Assembly (NCBI GenBank): GCA_030035585.1
Contig: CM057477.1
Location: 58,137,447-58,201,446, forward strand
Length of the DNA: 64,000 nt
From: Dugong dugon
Lineage: Eukaryota; Chordata; Mammalia; Sirenia; Dugongidae
Direction of reading: 5' to 3'
The notes beneath the pieces were generated by a model that made no database searches, had not been told where the DNA came from, and saw only the letters and a list, made by a program, of their open reading frames with translations. Both the position numbers and the translations under genes were made by a program. Positions 1-12,125 of the stretch are shown one piece after another. Every line of letters starts with the position of its first letter. Position 1 is the first letter of the stretch.

Positions 1-719
1 CATCTCAGTCAACTCGCATAATATAGTTCATAAACTTAACATTCTGCATCCTCCTTTGGTGAGTTGTGTCTGGGATCTTAAAAACTTGCAAGTGGCCGTC
101 TAAGATACAACTATTGGTCTCTACTTATCCGGAGCAAAAGATAAAGAAAGAAACCAAAGATTCAAAGAAGAAACAAATACAGGACAAATAGTCTACATGA
201 ACCACGTCCTCATCTACCCTCAGACCAGAAGAACTAGATGGTGCCCAGCTACCACTACCCGTCTAATCAGGGCCACAATAGATGGACCCTGATAGAATGG
301 GAGAAAAATGTGGAACAGAATCTCAAATTTCAGTAGGTCTGGTTGAGACTGGAGGACTCCCCGAGACTAGTGCCCTGAGATACTCTTCAAACCTGGAACC
401 AAAACTAACCTCTGAGGTCACCTTGTACTAAATAACAAACGGGCTAACAAAATAACAAATACCACCCATAAGCACTGTGCTCCTTAAAACAATCACCTAC
501 ATAAGACCAAACAGTTAACAATCACTTTAAAACAAAGATGAGAATGTAAGAGGGCAGGGAAACTAGATTAATGGAAATGGAACAACCAGACCAGAAATAA
601 TGAGAATGTTCATGTGTTGTAAAGAATATAACCAATGTCACTGAACAACTTGTGTAGAAATTGTTGAATGGGAACCTAAACTTCCGTGTAAACCTTCACC
701 AAAAACATAATAAAATATT
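1..719 (+). mobile_element. L1 3' UTR, cut by the window start
   Basis: Aligns by eye with the 3' UTRs of the other L1 copies here (GGTGAGTTGTGTCTGGGATC, CCAGAAGAACTAGATGGTGC, GTAAACCTTCACC near the tail), ending in an AATAAAATATTA A/T-rich tail. Confidence 0.85.
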
Positions 720-796
720 ATTTTTTTGTAAAAAATGTGGTACATACATACAATGGAATATTATTCAACCATAAAGAGGAATGAAGTTCTGATATA

Positions 797-1175
797 TGCT
801 GGCAAAGCTCACTTGCTTGCTCTGGATTCTGCATCTGGCTCATCATTATTTCACCCCTGGTTCCTGGGACTTGAGCCAGCTACCTGTTGTATTGCCTACA
901 GATCTTGGGATTTGTCAGCCTCCACAGCCTGTGAGCAGTGGCCTGCTGTCTGACCTATTGATTTTGGGTTCGTCAGATCCCACTACTATGTGAGTCAGGA
1001 GAAGCCTCCAGCCTAACGCCTGACCCATGGACTTGGGAGTTGCCAGACTCTACAACTGCGTGAGCCATTTCCTTGAGATAAATCTCTCTTTCTCATCACA
1101 GTCCAATCGATTCTGACTCATAGCAACACATACATATATATATACACACACACATACACATACATACATATACAC

Positions 1176-1233
<58 letters not shown>

Positions 1234-1287
1234 GTATATATACATGCTTCACTGGTTTTGCTTCTCTAGAGAGTCCAGCCTAAGACA
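797..1287 (+). mobile_element. ERVL-like LTR, 3' portion
   Basis: Matches the right two thirds of the LTRs at 33157 and 38101 (CTTGAGCCAGCTACCTGTTG, CTTGGGATTTGTCAGCCTCC, TTTTGCTTCTCTAGAGAGTC), ending CTAAGACA. The 5' third is missing. It holds the TA/CA microsatellite at 1133-1235. Non-coding. Confidence 0.7.
1133..1235. repeat. TA/CA microsatellite
   Basis: Mixed (TA)n and (CA)n run inside the LTR, expanded from the short CT/TA tract seen at the same LTR position elsewhere. Confidence 0.9.
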
Positions 1288-1432
1288 TTTGGGTGAACTT
1301 GAAAAACATTATGCTAAGTGAAATTAGTCAGACATAAAAACATAAATATTGTATAATCTCACTTATATGAAATATCTAGAATAAGCCAATCCACTGAGAC
1401 AAAAGAAGATTTGTGGTTACTGGGGGGTAGGG

Positions 1433-1611
1433 AGAACCCTGGTGGTACAGTAGTTAAGCATTCAGCTGCTTCGAACCCACCATCTGCTCTGAGGGAGAAA
1501 GATGTGGCAGTCTGCTTTCGAAAAGATTTACAGCCTTAGAAACCCTGTGGGGCAGTTCTACTTCCCATAGGGTCGCTATGAGTCAGAATCGACACAACGG
1601 CAGTGGGTTTG
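1433..1611 (+). mobile_element. AfroSINE in an L1
   Basis: Head GAACCCTGGTGGTACAGTAG, body GGGGCAGTTCTACTTCCCAT, end ACGGCAGTGGGTTTGGT. Flanks GGTAGGGA and GGTAGGGG are a likely target duplication. Confidence 0.85.
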
Positions 1612-1662
1612 GTGGGAGGTAGGGGAGGGGGAGAATGAGGAGTTAAAAAAAAAAAAAAAGAA

Positions 1663-2314
1663 TGAGGATGTCCTAGCAAGTGTGTGGACAAATGACAGCC
1701 CAGAACCAGATGCCCTCTTCCTACTTCTGTGACACGGCACAAAGCCCCTCCACCCACCAGCCCAAACTTAGACACTACCCCAGGAAAGGGAGAGGAGACT
1801 ATGAATTGATTTAGATTAAGTTGCTACCTCTTGGTGCAATAGGGATTCAAATTAGAAATTTTGCAGTTATGGAGGAAACAAAGTACGTTACGTTTCTGGA
1901 AAACCCAAATTTGTAGTCTGAGATTTGTGCCTGCTACACATCAGTGTGTTTGTCTCATGTTAATTAATATGCAGTGAAGTTATATTTTACTCAAGTTCTA
2001 AAGTTGGCCCATGAAGTGATGACCAAATATATTCAAAATTACCCTTGAAAAATCTTAATTTACTCATAAAAATATAGTGCTGTGCCATTATTCAATAAAG
2101 TCAAAGCAGCCAGCTTTGAAACAGATTGCTGGTTTGTATTTTCCAATAGAACACCAAATACAGTATTCAGCTTTTGTTCAGAAGCATGTTGTGTGCTTCC
2201 CCAAGAAAAGTATTGTGTCTTCAAATGCAATCCTCACACTCATGTTATTATGTGATCACCCAGAGGAACCAAGACCTCGTAAGGGAACCATAGACCCACA
2301 TCTTCTTTCTCCCC
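1663..2314. other. Unique sequence, nothing recognised
   Basis: No gene or named repeat seen. Short frames such as 2077-2319 lack domains. Confidence 0.4.
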
Positions 2315-3294
2315 TGTAAAAATGGCGGAGGGCTGCATCTGACCTCCTCTAACTTCACAAGGGGGAAGGAGGACCAAGATCAACAGCCCAATGCTGATTC
2401 CTATGAGGCAGCTGTCAGATATGACTCCTGTCTCCGCCATCTTTACCAACTCTGACACCAATTGTCCCCCCCACGGCACTCTCTACTTCTCTGCTGGGTT
2501 CAATAATTCATTGCAATGGCCACACAGAACTCACAGACAATATTCACGATCATGGAGTTTATTAGGGAACTAACAGGTGACAACCCAGGTCCAGGAACAC
2601 TCAGGATACAGTTCTTCCATCAGAATAGCCTCTTCCCAGCTGTGCCTGCAGGCAGGCTTCTCTCTAGCCCCTCAGTCTCTGCCCTGCTCAGGCAAGTGTT
2701 AAAAAGCTCTTTCAGCTCTGCCAATAAGTACCCAGAGGCACCCCACTCAGACAGTAAGCCTCATCCCAAAGGCACTCAGCTCTAGCTCCATGGGTCAGCA
2801 AATCTAGCTCCACCAAGTGCCCAGAGGCACCACACTCTGCCAGCAAGCCTCCTGCCCAAAGGCACGCAGCTTTCTTCAGGGGTAGCCCACTGCACCTTCT
2901 CCTACTAGTCTTTCCTGCTGCCATTTCTCTGCCACCTCTTCTCGCTGTGTTCAGTGTTACAACTTTCTCTCTCTCTCTTTCTCAGTCTCCTGGTTCCAGG
3001 AGCTTCTCAGTGCAGGGATCCTGGGTCCAAAGGATGCATTCTGCTCTTGGATCTTCTTCCTTGGTGGTGGTAAGATCCTCTCTTCCCACCTCTGGATGGC
3101 TCATGTCAAGCCTGTGGGATGGCAAAACTGACTAGTTCCCTGCTGGGCCACAATTACCCTATTTGCACAGTCGCACCCAGTCACTTCAGTGAGAGTTACA
3201 AGACCATGGCAAGAAGGGCCACACAAAAGCGATTCATCACACCACATCCCCTTAGGACATATGTGCACTGGTGGAATGGAAGGAGAATTCCACA
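2315..3294 (-). mobile_element. Candidate ERV LTR, minus strand
   Basis: On the minus strand the segment can be read from TGTGGAATTCTCC (right end) to CATTTTTACA (left end), i.e. TG...CA, with an AATAAA-type signal (TTTATTAGGG read in reverse) about 2558-2567 and a CTCTCTCTC-rich patch near 2967. An internal 55-60 bp duplication (2726-2784 and 2816-2871) lies inside. No coding region. No matching LTR elsewhere in the window, and the duplication at the ends is imperfect, so the call is tentative. Confidence 0.4.
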
Positions 3295-3366
3295 CCCAAC
3301 TTAGATTGTCATCGTCTGCTGCTCTGAGAGCCTAACCCTGAATTCACATGAGTTCCTCCCCATGTA

Positions 3367-3568
3367 GGAGTCCCTGGGTGGTGCAAAAAGTTAACCCAAC
3401 TGGCTGCTAAGTGAAAGGCTGGAGGTTCAAGCCCACCCAGAAGTGCCTCAGAGGAAAGGTCTGGTGACCTACTTCCAAAAACCAGCCATTGAAAACTATG
3501 GAGCACAGTCCTACTCTGTCACTCATAGGGTCACCATGAGTTGGAGCTGACTCTGCAGGAACTGGTTC
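3367..3568 (+). mobile_element. AfroSINE (TCCCTGGGTGG type)
   Basis: GGAGTCCCTGGGTGGTGCAA head, CTACTTCCAAAAACCAGCCA and GGGTCACCATGAGTTGG body. Confidence 0.88.
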
Positions 3569-4241
3569 CTCTCCATATGCATTCTGTGTGGTCTGTGTTA
3601 GTGTCATCTTGAAGCCTAACTTACTTAGTGGCAGGACCCATGTGAAATGAGCATTCGGGAAACTGTATGCCAGCTGTAACCCCACAACCAATGTTGACGT
3701 TATCTCTTCTTCACATCCACCAGAAGAGCCTTCTCATTCCAGAGCATCAGTCAGACATGTTTTTCTGAAGATTTTGCAGGTGAGTCAGAGGAAGGGTTTA
3801 CATCTCACCGTACATAGCTTGAGGCCAAAAATTCCCATTAGGAATCCCTCCTTCTGCCTCTCTCCCAGTCTTACAGCTGCTGGGTCTCCTTTTTTTCACT
3901 CCCATCCTCTCTCCAACACTCAGTCTCCAGAGCTCCCTGCCTCCTCCTCCGTGATCTTCCCTCTTTACGCATTTCTCAATCTCTCCAACTTTTGTATATG
4001 AGGTTTATAATCCAAACTTGCATCCTTCAGACCATTGATCCATTCAGACAAAAAGGCACCTCCACCTACCAGAATTCACTACATTAAATCAGGCACCTTA
4101 TTTAGAAAGTCATCTCCATTTATCAGAAAAACCACAATCTTAAAAGGTAAGGGGATTGTGTGTAACAATTTCTTTCCTAGCATAGGTCTATTACATATTC
4201 ATTCGCTCATTAAGAATACAATCTGGATTTGATTCATCACC
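3569..4241. other. Unique sequence, nothing recognised
   Basis: No gene or identifiable repeat. Pyrimidine-rich between 3860 and 3990. Confidence 0.4.
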
Positions 4242-4687
4242 TGTTATACTTTCCTAGGGTTGCCATAGCAAAATACCACACCAAGGGTAGCTTTAAAGAA
4301 TAGAAATTTATTGTCTCATAGTTCTGGAGGCTAGGAGTGTGAATTAAGGCATTGGCAGAGCCATGATCTCTCTCTCCACTCTAGGGGAAGATCCATCCGT
4401 GTGTCTTCCAGCTTCTGGTAGCCCTGGGCATTTCTGGACATTCCTCGGCTTTTAGACGCATTCCACATAGCATCTCCTCCATGTGACCCTGACTCCATGT
4501 CTGTTCTCCCCTTTTATAAGACACCACTCAGAAGGGATTAGGATCCACCCTGCTCTGGTATGGCCTTGTTAATTTAACTGATAACATCTTCAAAGGAAGA
4601 CCCTATTTCCAAACGAGGTCACAGTCACCAGTACAGGGTTAGGACTTCAACATATCTTTTTAGAGGACACAATTCAATCCATAACAC
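4242..4687 (-). mobile_element. MLT1-type (ERVL-MaLR) solo LTR
   Basis: Read in reverse it begins TGTTATGGATTGAATTGTGT and includes GAGACAATAAATTTCTATTC, the classic MaLR LTR end. Flanks TCACC/CCACC fit a 5-bp duplication. No SINE at the site used in other copies. Confidence 0.85.
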
Positions 4688-4719
4688 CACCTTAACAGCT
4701 ATTACTTATTAACTAGCTA

Positions 4720-4900
4720 AATATGCTAGTTACTTTACATTTCTATCCCAACTACTTCCTGCAATGACCCTGGGGAGTATTCACTAATTCACAGATATGG
4801 AAACTGAGGGTCAGCGAGAGGACATCCTATGTTCAAAGTCACACTGTTCAACCTAAAGCCCTAAAGTTTGTCCACCATACTACATTGCCCTCAGCCTGCG
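4720..4900 (-). mobile_element. MIR SINE remnant
   Basis: ACAGATATGGAAACTGAGGG and CAAAGTCACAC are the minus-strand core of MIR. Confidence 0.75.
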
Positions 4901-5234
4901 AAGAGTAAAACAACTTTCTTACCTAACCCCCCACTTCATGACAGATTTGTTCAGGCAGCCACACCTTCCAATAACCACCCGAAAGTGGTAGTGGGCTAAA
5001 GATACAACCGCGTCCCCCGGATCATAGTGCCCAAGAAGAGGCCTATAACAAAGACTGGTGGCTAGCTGACACAATCTCATCTACAGACCTTCCAGTGAGA
5101 GGTGGCTTTCTGACACACCTGACGGATGAGATGTAAGTGGAGGCCATTGAATGGGGCTTTCAGGAAAGTTTTCAAAAGGAACAGACTAATGGACCCTTCC
5201 TCTTCTTGCTTGGGCTTAATATTCAGATACGATA

Positions 5235-6513
5235 CAAGAAAAGGCAAATGTATAGAGAACAAAATTTATCAATGGTTACAAGTGGGGGAAAGAGAGGATT
5301 AACGGTGATGGAAATATCATGTTGATTAAAGGTAGGGTGGCACAGCCAATTACTGTAATTGCTGTGAATAAGTTGTATGCCTGTAAAAAGTTGAATTGGC
5401 AAAAGTTATGCGATACTTATATTTACAACAATGACAAAAAAAAAAAATAGCGGCTGAGGCTGCTTATGTATAACGAAAAATCTCATGGGATTTGATTTCT
5501 TCGTTTGGAGGTCTAGGGTAATGGTTTCATCAGACATCCCAGTTCATTGGCTTAACAACATGTTTAGTGCTTCTGTTCTACCTTCTAGTTCGATGCATAG
5601 TACCTGACGTCTTACAAGCTTGCAAGTGGCCATCCAAGGCACGACAATTGTTCTTTATTCACCTGGAGCAACAGAGGAAGGAGATTCAGGAATAGAAGGA
5701 GAATATTGAATGTGTGGTTAATTGCCTCCATGGACAACTGCCTCCTTTATCATGAGACCAGAAGAACTTGTGCCCGGCTGCCATTACTGAACATTTCAAT
5801 CGAGGATTCCATAGAAGAATCCTGATCCAAAGGGTGAAAATGTAGAACAGAATTTCAAAATATCATGGACTCCAGACTTCCTGGGGCCATGAAGTTTGGA
5901 TGAACCCCTGAAACTACTGCCCTGAGATAATCTTTAAACCTTAAACCAAAAATATCCCCTGAAGTCTTCCTAAAACCAAACAATAGTTCAGCTTAACTAG
6001 TAAAAAATGTCTGCCTTAAGCATTATGCTTTTTTAAGATCTATCTACATGGGATCAAATTGACAATAGCAACTTGAAAGATTAGATAGGAACCTTAGGGG
6101 CAGTGAATTTATGTTAATGGGGGAGGAACAACTCAGAAATGGATGGTGAGAATGGTTGGACAATTCAAAGACTGTAGTCAATGTCATTAAATAGTACACA
6201 TAGAAACTATTGAATTAGTGTATGCTTTGCTGTGTATGTTCTCTACAACAACAACAAAATAAATAAAAATTTTAAAAATCATCTATATGAGACCAAACAG
6301 TCAACAATTCTCTAAAGCAAAGATGAAAGAGTAAGGGGACAGGGAAACCAGAATACTGGAAGCAAAACATCCAGAATGGAATTAATGAGAATGTTAACAC
6401 CTTGTGAAAAATGTAACCAATGTCTCTGAACAATTTGTATAGTAATTGTCAAATAGAAACCGGATTTGCTGTGTAAATTTTCACCAAAAACACAGCAAAA
6501 TATTACTTAAAAG
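5235..6513 (+). mobile_element. L1 3' ends, two or three overlapping remnants
   Basis: 5235-5445 resembles an older L1 tail ending in an A-run. 5450-6267 matches the 3' UTR of the copy at 1-719 (CTTGCAAGTGGCC, GACCAGAAGAACTTGTGCCC). 6276-6513 repeats the last part of that same UTR (GACCAAACAGTCAACAATTC to ACAGCAAAATATTA). Confidence 0.75.
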
Positions 6514-7218
6514 AAAAAAAATACAGATGTGATGCCTAGAAATACAGCAGGCATGTTGTGCCCACGAAGACAAAAGCCACCTCTAGGATGGTAGAGTGGA
6601 AAGATGGAAAGAACCCTGACAACATGGTTTAGGCAATATTTTCGCTGCGAACTGCCTGCCCTGATGTACTTTCTATGCCCTGATGGCACAGTCGTTAAGA
6701 GCTCAGGCTGCTAAGCATAAGGTCGGCAGTTCAAAACCACCAGCCCCTCCTTGGAAACCCTATGGGGCAGTTCTACTCCATCCTAGAGGGTCGTTATTAG
6801 TTGCAATCAACTCAATGGCAACAGGTTTGGTTTTTTTTTTTTTGTTTGTTTGTTTGTTTGATTAAGCTACTATGAATAAGGTTTTCTGTGACTTGCAGCC
6901 AAATGCATTCCTCACTGATCCAATAACTTTCTGTGCACTGCTTTACGGTTGATGAATGATCTCTTTCATGCTATACGATGTACCTCAACAGCACTCACTA
7001 ACCAAAGACTGACATGTGTCTTCCCTCCTCAGATTTATAATAATCAAACCATCCTAGCTGGGAGACAAAGTAAAAGTCATGTAGCAAATACCATATCTGA
7101 ATGAATCAACTGTTATATAGGCCGTGCCCTCATGGAGTTTATGACTGAAAAGATAAAAAAAATAATATGCTCATGAAAAGTTCTTTTCCACGTTTCCATA
7201 AACTTTGTTTTTAGCGAC
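6514..7218. other. Unassigned old sequence holding one SINE
   Basis: 6862-6950 (GTTTTCTGTGACTTGCAGCC) resembles the 3' end of an old LTR family. The rest is unrecognised apart from the AfroSINE at 6677-6860. Confidence 0.35.
6677..6860 (+). mobile_element. AfroSINE with long (TTTG) tail
   Basis: GCCCTGATGGCACAGTCGTT head, B-box-like GGCAGTTCAAAACCACCAG, end CTCAATGGCAACAGGTTTGG followed by T-run and (GTTT)n. Confidence 0.9.
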
Positions 7219-7814
7219 TGTCTTAGTTACCTAGTGCTGGTGTAACAAGAAATACCACAAGCGGGTGGCTTTAAAGAACAGAAATTTATTTTCTCACAGT
7301 TTAGGAGGATTAAAGTCCTAATTCAGGGCATGGCTCTAGGTGAAGGTCCGTCTTAGTCTATTTCAGCTTCTAGCAACCCCCCCAAAAAAAAACACAAACC
7401 CATGCTATTGAGTCGTTTCTGACTCATAGCGACCCTACAGGACAGACTAGAACTGCCCCTTAGGGTTTCCAAGGCTGTAAAACTTTGCAGAAGCGGACTG
7501 CTGCATCTTTTTCCCATGGAGCAGCTGGTGGATTCGAACTGCCGACCTTCCAGTTAGCAGCATAGCTGCTAGCAATCCTCAGAGTTTCTGGGCCTGAGCT
7601 GCATCTGCTGTGTGTGTTCACATGGTGTTTTCCCCCTGTGTGTGTTCTCTGTGTCTATTCTGCTCCTTTAGTAAGACACTTCTCAGAAGTTATTAGATTT
7701 AGAACTTCATTAACATAACAAAAGAAAACCCCTATTTCCAACAAGGTCACATTCACAGGCACAGAGGTTAGGACTTCTACATTTCTTTTTGGGGACACAG
7801 CTCAACCCATAACT
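7219..7814 (-). mobile_element. MLT1-type solo LTR with a SINE inside
   Basis: Left end TGTCTTAGTTACCTAGTGCT, right end CAACCCATAAC. Flanks GCGAC and GTGAC fit a 5-bp duplication. Contains the AfroSINE at 7377-7564. Confidence 0.85.
7377..7564 (-). mobile_element. AfroSINE in the 7.2 kb LTR
   Basis: Long-type copy. Target duplication GCTTCTAGCAA (7366-7376) and GCTGCTAGCAA (7565-7575), one mismatch. Confidence 0.88.
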
Positions 7815-9638
7815 GTGACCAGCCCTCCCTAAATAGATGGCGTCTCTCCTTGGTATCGAGGGCTCCAGACACACAATGAGATCTGAAGAGCAGAGTTAAG
7901 ACTGGAAAGAGAAGCTGTGCTGTGTCACTTTCAAACCACTAAATGGGCTCCCTAATGATTCTGGGCTTGGGGTTTTGAACATCTGAAAACCAAAGGCGAC
8001 ACCAAGTCTGCCGAAAAGAAAGGAGAGTGCTGGCGGGTTGGCCGCCACTGTGAGCCTCATGTCAAGTGTGGGTGATGATTGTAGTAGGAATGACACCGGC
8101 AAGGTTTGCCGTATTCATAGTGACATTAAACAGCACTGCAAAGCCCTTGGCCTCTCCAGGCACTGCTGCCACACAGAAGCGAAGGGCGTCACGGGACTTG
8201 CTACGCTGCAACAAGGCTCACACATATCAAGAATTTAGCCATTAACCCCTATTTACAACATTTGTTCGCAGCATGCGGCCAAGAACCTTTTTAGTAAATC
8301 ACTTGAGATAAGCTGTCTGGCCCCAAATAAAAGATGTTTGCCAATTTCTTAGTAAGACAGAAGAAGAGCTCTTTATCAAAAGCATATTAGCATATTTTGC
8401 CTCATTAATAACTTCACTGCAGCATTAATTTGCCTAATTATCACATTTGGAATTCAACATGGTATCTAATTAATTCAAACCCTGAAAAACAAATCCAGAA
8501 TTATAAAGCACGCCAACATGCTTCTGCCCGAGCATCCCTTCTTTCCTATGTGTGTGCATTTGTGCAAGTGAGTGTGTGTGAGAGCACAAGCGAACGTGTG
8601 TGTGCTCGAGTGTGGACTCAGTGGAATCATATCTGTTACTCTGCTCCCATGTACTCAAAAGCCATTTTATCTTAATAAAAAATTTTTCTTCCTTCTAATG
8701 AGATAATTATCTCCTAGACCTGGAAGTTGTTGTTGTCTAAGTTACCTTCAACCCTCTTGCTCTCGTTTCTTTTGCCTTCTGCTTTTCCACAGGCCTTTCC
8801 TAAGGTTTTCAGGGATATACACTGCAAGAGCAAAAAAGATGGTGACTTTTGGCTTAAAGTACTGTGTTATCGTCTTTCTTGGCCAGCCTCTGCCGTCAGC
8901 ACTAAGCAAGCTAACAGCATTTGTCCATATTTTCTCCTCCATGGGAAGTTCTCCTAACCAATTTCCAGGAGCCCAGAGCAAACATTAGACGGCACTATCA
9001 AAAAGAAAAATCAGAGCCTGCCTACGGAGCCTTCCTGAAAGGTTTGAGTTCTTTAAAAGTGAAACCACAGAAAACTTTAGTTCCAGGGCTCAGAACAACA
9101 CATCTATACTCTACAATAACATCACTCTCCACTCACCCACGGCCTCTTACTCTCCACAGGAATATCTGGTTGTAACAATAGACCATATGCTGCCATTGTA
9201 GTGGAAAGATACAGAAAAGACTTAGATCTACATGACATTATAGGGGGGGAAATAGTTGTTTAAGTAAATGCTCTCTCTCTGCTATGCCAGTTTCAGGGCT
9301 ATTTTTAAAGCATAGTTAAAGCAGTCAGTCGTGTGGCTAAGAACAGTCAGGTCTGGTCAATGTACCGGGGAGAGTCACATTTTATAAGACTGTTAACTAC
9401 CCTGTGTGAAATGCAGCTCTGGAAATCTAAGGTGTAAAACCCGGCGCCTGCTGTCTTCAGGTAATTCATTCTAACTCAAAGAGGAGATATTTGTAGATTA
9501 CGAGGCAGCTCCTGCTATAGGTCAGATCCCCACCCACAATAATCTACTTCCCTTGGTCGATAATTTCCTATTGAATGTATAGTTCTAATACTTCTAAAAG
9601 ACAAACCTAGTAGTTTTGTTTCCTCTGTAATATACCCT
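7815..9638. other. Unique sequence with candidate enhancer
   Basis: No repeat recognised over about 1.8 kb, which is long for this region. The AT-rich part 8240-8490 is listed separately. No open frame has a recognisable domain. Confidence 0.45.
8240..8490. promoter_or_regulatory. Candidate conserved noncoding enhancer
   Basis: Clustered homeodomain-like sites (CATTAATAAC, CATTAATTTGCCTAATTATC, TCTAATTAATT), a TCF/LEF-like ATCAAAAG, a GATA-like AGATAAG and octamer-like ATTAGCATATTTTGC. Repeat-free surroundings. Motif density is suggestive only. Confidence 0.35.
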
Positions 9639-9822
9639 AGATCCCCAGGTGGCACAAACAGCTTGAATTTGGCTACTAACCCAAAGGTTTGCAGTTCGTA
9701 TCCACCCAACAGTGCCATGGAAGAAAGGCCTGGTGATCTACTTCCATAAGATTACAACCAAGAAAACCCTATGGAGAAGTTCTACGTGTCTGTATCAACT
9801 CAATGGCATTGGGTTTGGTTTT
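9639..9822 (+). mobile_element. AfroSINE
   Basis: AGATCCCCAGGTGGCACAAA head; end CAATGGCATTGGGTTTGGTT. Flanks GTAATATAC and ATAATATAC are a likely duplication. Confidence 0.88.
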
Positions 9823-11302
9823 GGTATAATATACTCATGACCAAGTATAGTCCAAATCCAACAGTTCAAGTCATGTACATCAGCAATGACAAAGGAAAAA
9901 AAAAATGTAGAATGCAGTTGCTCTGTGGGTTGATTTTTTTTCCTTCTGGTATATTCAGTGTCAACATGCTCTTGAACCTGCTGAGATCACTTCCAATCTT
10001 CCCAAAACGGACAGCCTTCAAGCCAGTCTAGCAACTTTCACAGTGCATGATACTAGGGTAGAAGGGGGATCTAGCAAGGTCTTGAAACCTTATCTTGATG
10101 TCTTAAGATCAGGAGCAGGTCACAAATGCCTCAACATTAAAAGACAAAAGCAACAAGAAAGCATAGACCAAGAAACCTTCAACCAAAGAGTTCATCCATT
10201 TCAAGCTAGCCTCTGAAATAACACCATAGTCAACCTTCTTCTACCCTGGAACCATAAGACCCATCTTCTGAGGAACTGACGACTGCAGCCCCAGGGCTAC
10301 CCTTGACCAAAGGGAAGGCAAGACAGGACCACAGATCGGTCAGACCACCAGCTGTACCCTGCTGACAGACAGTCTTCGGCTAAATCACCAGTAAAAGCGG
10401 GGAAAAATGAATTAAAGGCTCTGTCATGTTCCTCTGAAAATAGGCATGAATCCACATTGTAAAGCTGCCATGTCATCAGGAAAGATTTACTGTTTATTCA
10501 GGAGGCGTCAAGGCCCAGAATAACAGGGGTCCGAGGTTAAACAGCATAAACAAGGAACTATGTGAACCTCTCCGGCCACCCTTTCCCCCAGGCCCCCCAC
10601 CCCACACCCTCCCTTCCATGAGTCCTGGAGTCATGGACAGTCAGTCATTTCTCAAATCTCAAAAAAATCTCTCAAAGAACCAAAAACAAGCATTGTTTTA
10701 ATCCTTCATGCTCAATAAAGACTGTGCAGACATAAAACCCCTCATTTAAATGGCTGCAGTTTTAATATAAAATGTATTACACAGGAAAAAGATTTTATTA
10801 CCATTAAACGCTTGCTGCAAACCAACAAAAGAAGGAAATTGACCTTGATTCTGAATTGCTGCCTTTTCCCCCTTTATTATCCTTACTGTTACCTACTGAA
10901 CACACTTTTATTATTACCCTTCCTTTTTGGAGAAATAATTATTTTTCCCTAGAAGGTTAGAAAATGTGCATTGTTTTCTCAAGACAATCCAGCAGACTGC
11001 TTTGCAAAGAAATGCTAATACAAGAAACCGCTGCTCTGGAGACCAAAGAAACTCAATCTTGGATAATAATAATGGAAACTGGCTTCCTATGGTCTTGCAG
11101 ACTCAATCTGAGAGAAAAAAGGAAACTCAGAGAGGAAGTTGTAAGGCCTAAAGCAGGGCGAAAGATGAAAAAATAACCCTTTGGTAAGTTATAAACAGGA
11201 GATCCTTTTCTAAAAAAGAGGGGACAAAAATCATCTTCCTCTAGGTAAAAGCAGGCATTAATGAGTGCAAAATGAAAACATTAACTATGACAACACTATA
11301 CC
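9823..11302. other. Unique sequence, nothing recognised
   Basis: About 1.5 kb with no named repeat. 10430-10860 is AT-rich and could be constrained; no motif decides this. Confidence 0.4.
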
Positions 11303-11507
11303 ATACCAGTTGCCATTGAGTCAACTCCAACTCATAGAGACCCCACGAGTGTCAGAGTAGAACCGTCCTCCATAGAGTTTTCAGTGGCTGGTTCTTCAGA
11401 AGTAGATGGCCAGTCCTTTCTTCTGAGGTGCCTCTAGGTGGACTCGAACCTCCAACCTTCTAGTTAGCAGCCAAGTGTGTTAACCATTTGCACCAATCAG
11501 GGGCTCC
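11303..11507 (-). mobile_element. AfroSINE
   Basis: Minus-strand text TTGAGTCAACTCCAACTCAT through TTGCACCAATCAGGGGCTCC. Confidence 0.88.
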
Positions 11508-11539
11508 ATGACACTCGGTGTACTAAAGTGATGTGCACC

Positions 11540-12020
11540 TGTAGCAGTCAAGGTCCCAGAGGATATAAATGGCACACTCAAATTGGGCGATCCAAGGGAA
11601 GTTTAATAAAGCTAGTTTATAAAAGTATAAGCAGAGTTTAGGAAAAGCACCAGGGATAGTGCAGTACCCAGGAGCTAGCAACAGAGGGAGCTGTTACCAC
11701 CACTAGCCTGAAGGAGCAAGGGAAGGGAACACTTATTAGAACTCAGAGAGGGGAGCTTTATGGAGAGGATCACCTAATAAGAGCTGTGGGCATCAGTAGA
11801 GAGCCCAGCAAAGAGAGAGCTAGGGAAGTAAACATCCCAACCTCCCTTCCCACCCTGCCCCCTCCAATACCCTGCTTGGCCAAACCCAACTATAAGCCAA
11901 AGAACAAGGGTACCCATTGATGCAGTCAATATAGATCAGTCCACGAGGGCCCAGAGCAGAGTGGAGAAGGCTAGAGACTAGATATGGAAGGACAAACAGA
12001 AGACGTCTAGCACATGGTAG
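11540..12020. mobile_element. Old interspersed repeat, family not named
   Basis: Text such as GAAGTTTAATAAAGCTAGTT, ATTGATGCAGTCAATATAG and GGACAAACAGAAGACGTC is familiar from a widespread mammalian repeat, but I cannot assign the family with certainty. Confidence 0.4.
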
Positions 12021-12125
12021 CCAAAGATTCCAAACAAAACCAAACCTGTCAAATCTCAGTCAAACCAATCGTTTGGTGCCTCGTAAAAGAGTGGTAAGTT
12101 CACGTAAACCTCTGATTTCAGACAG

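Larger units (their letters stand above)
720..1662 (+). mobile_element. Older L1 3' end, interrupted by an LTR and a SINE
   Basis: Three pieces of one element: 720-796 (TACAATGGAATATTATTCAA), 1288-1432 (GAACTTGAAAAACATTATGC, AATCTCACTTATATGAAATA) and about 1612-1662 (GGGAGGTAGGGGAGGGGGAG then an A-run). The text is the usual end of ORF2 and start of the 3' UTR of mammalian L1. Confidence 0.75.
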
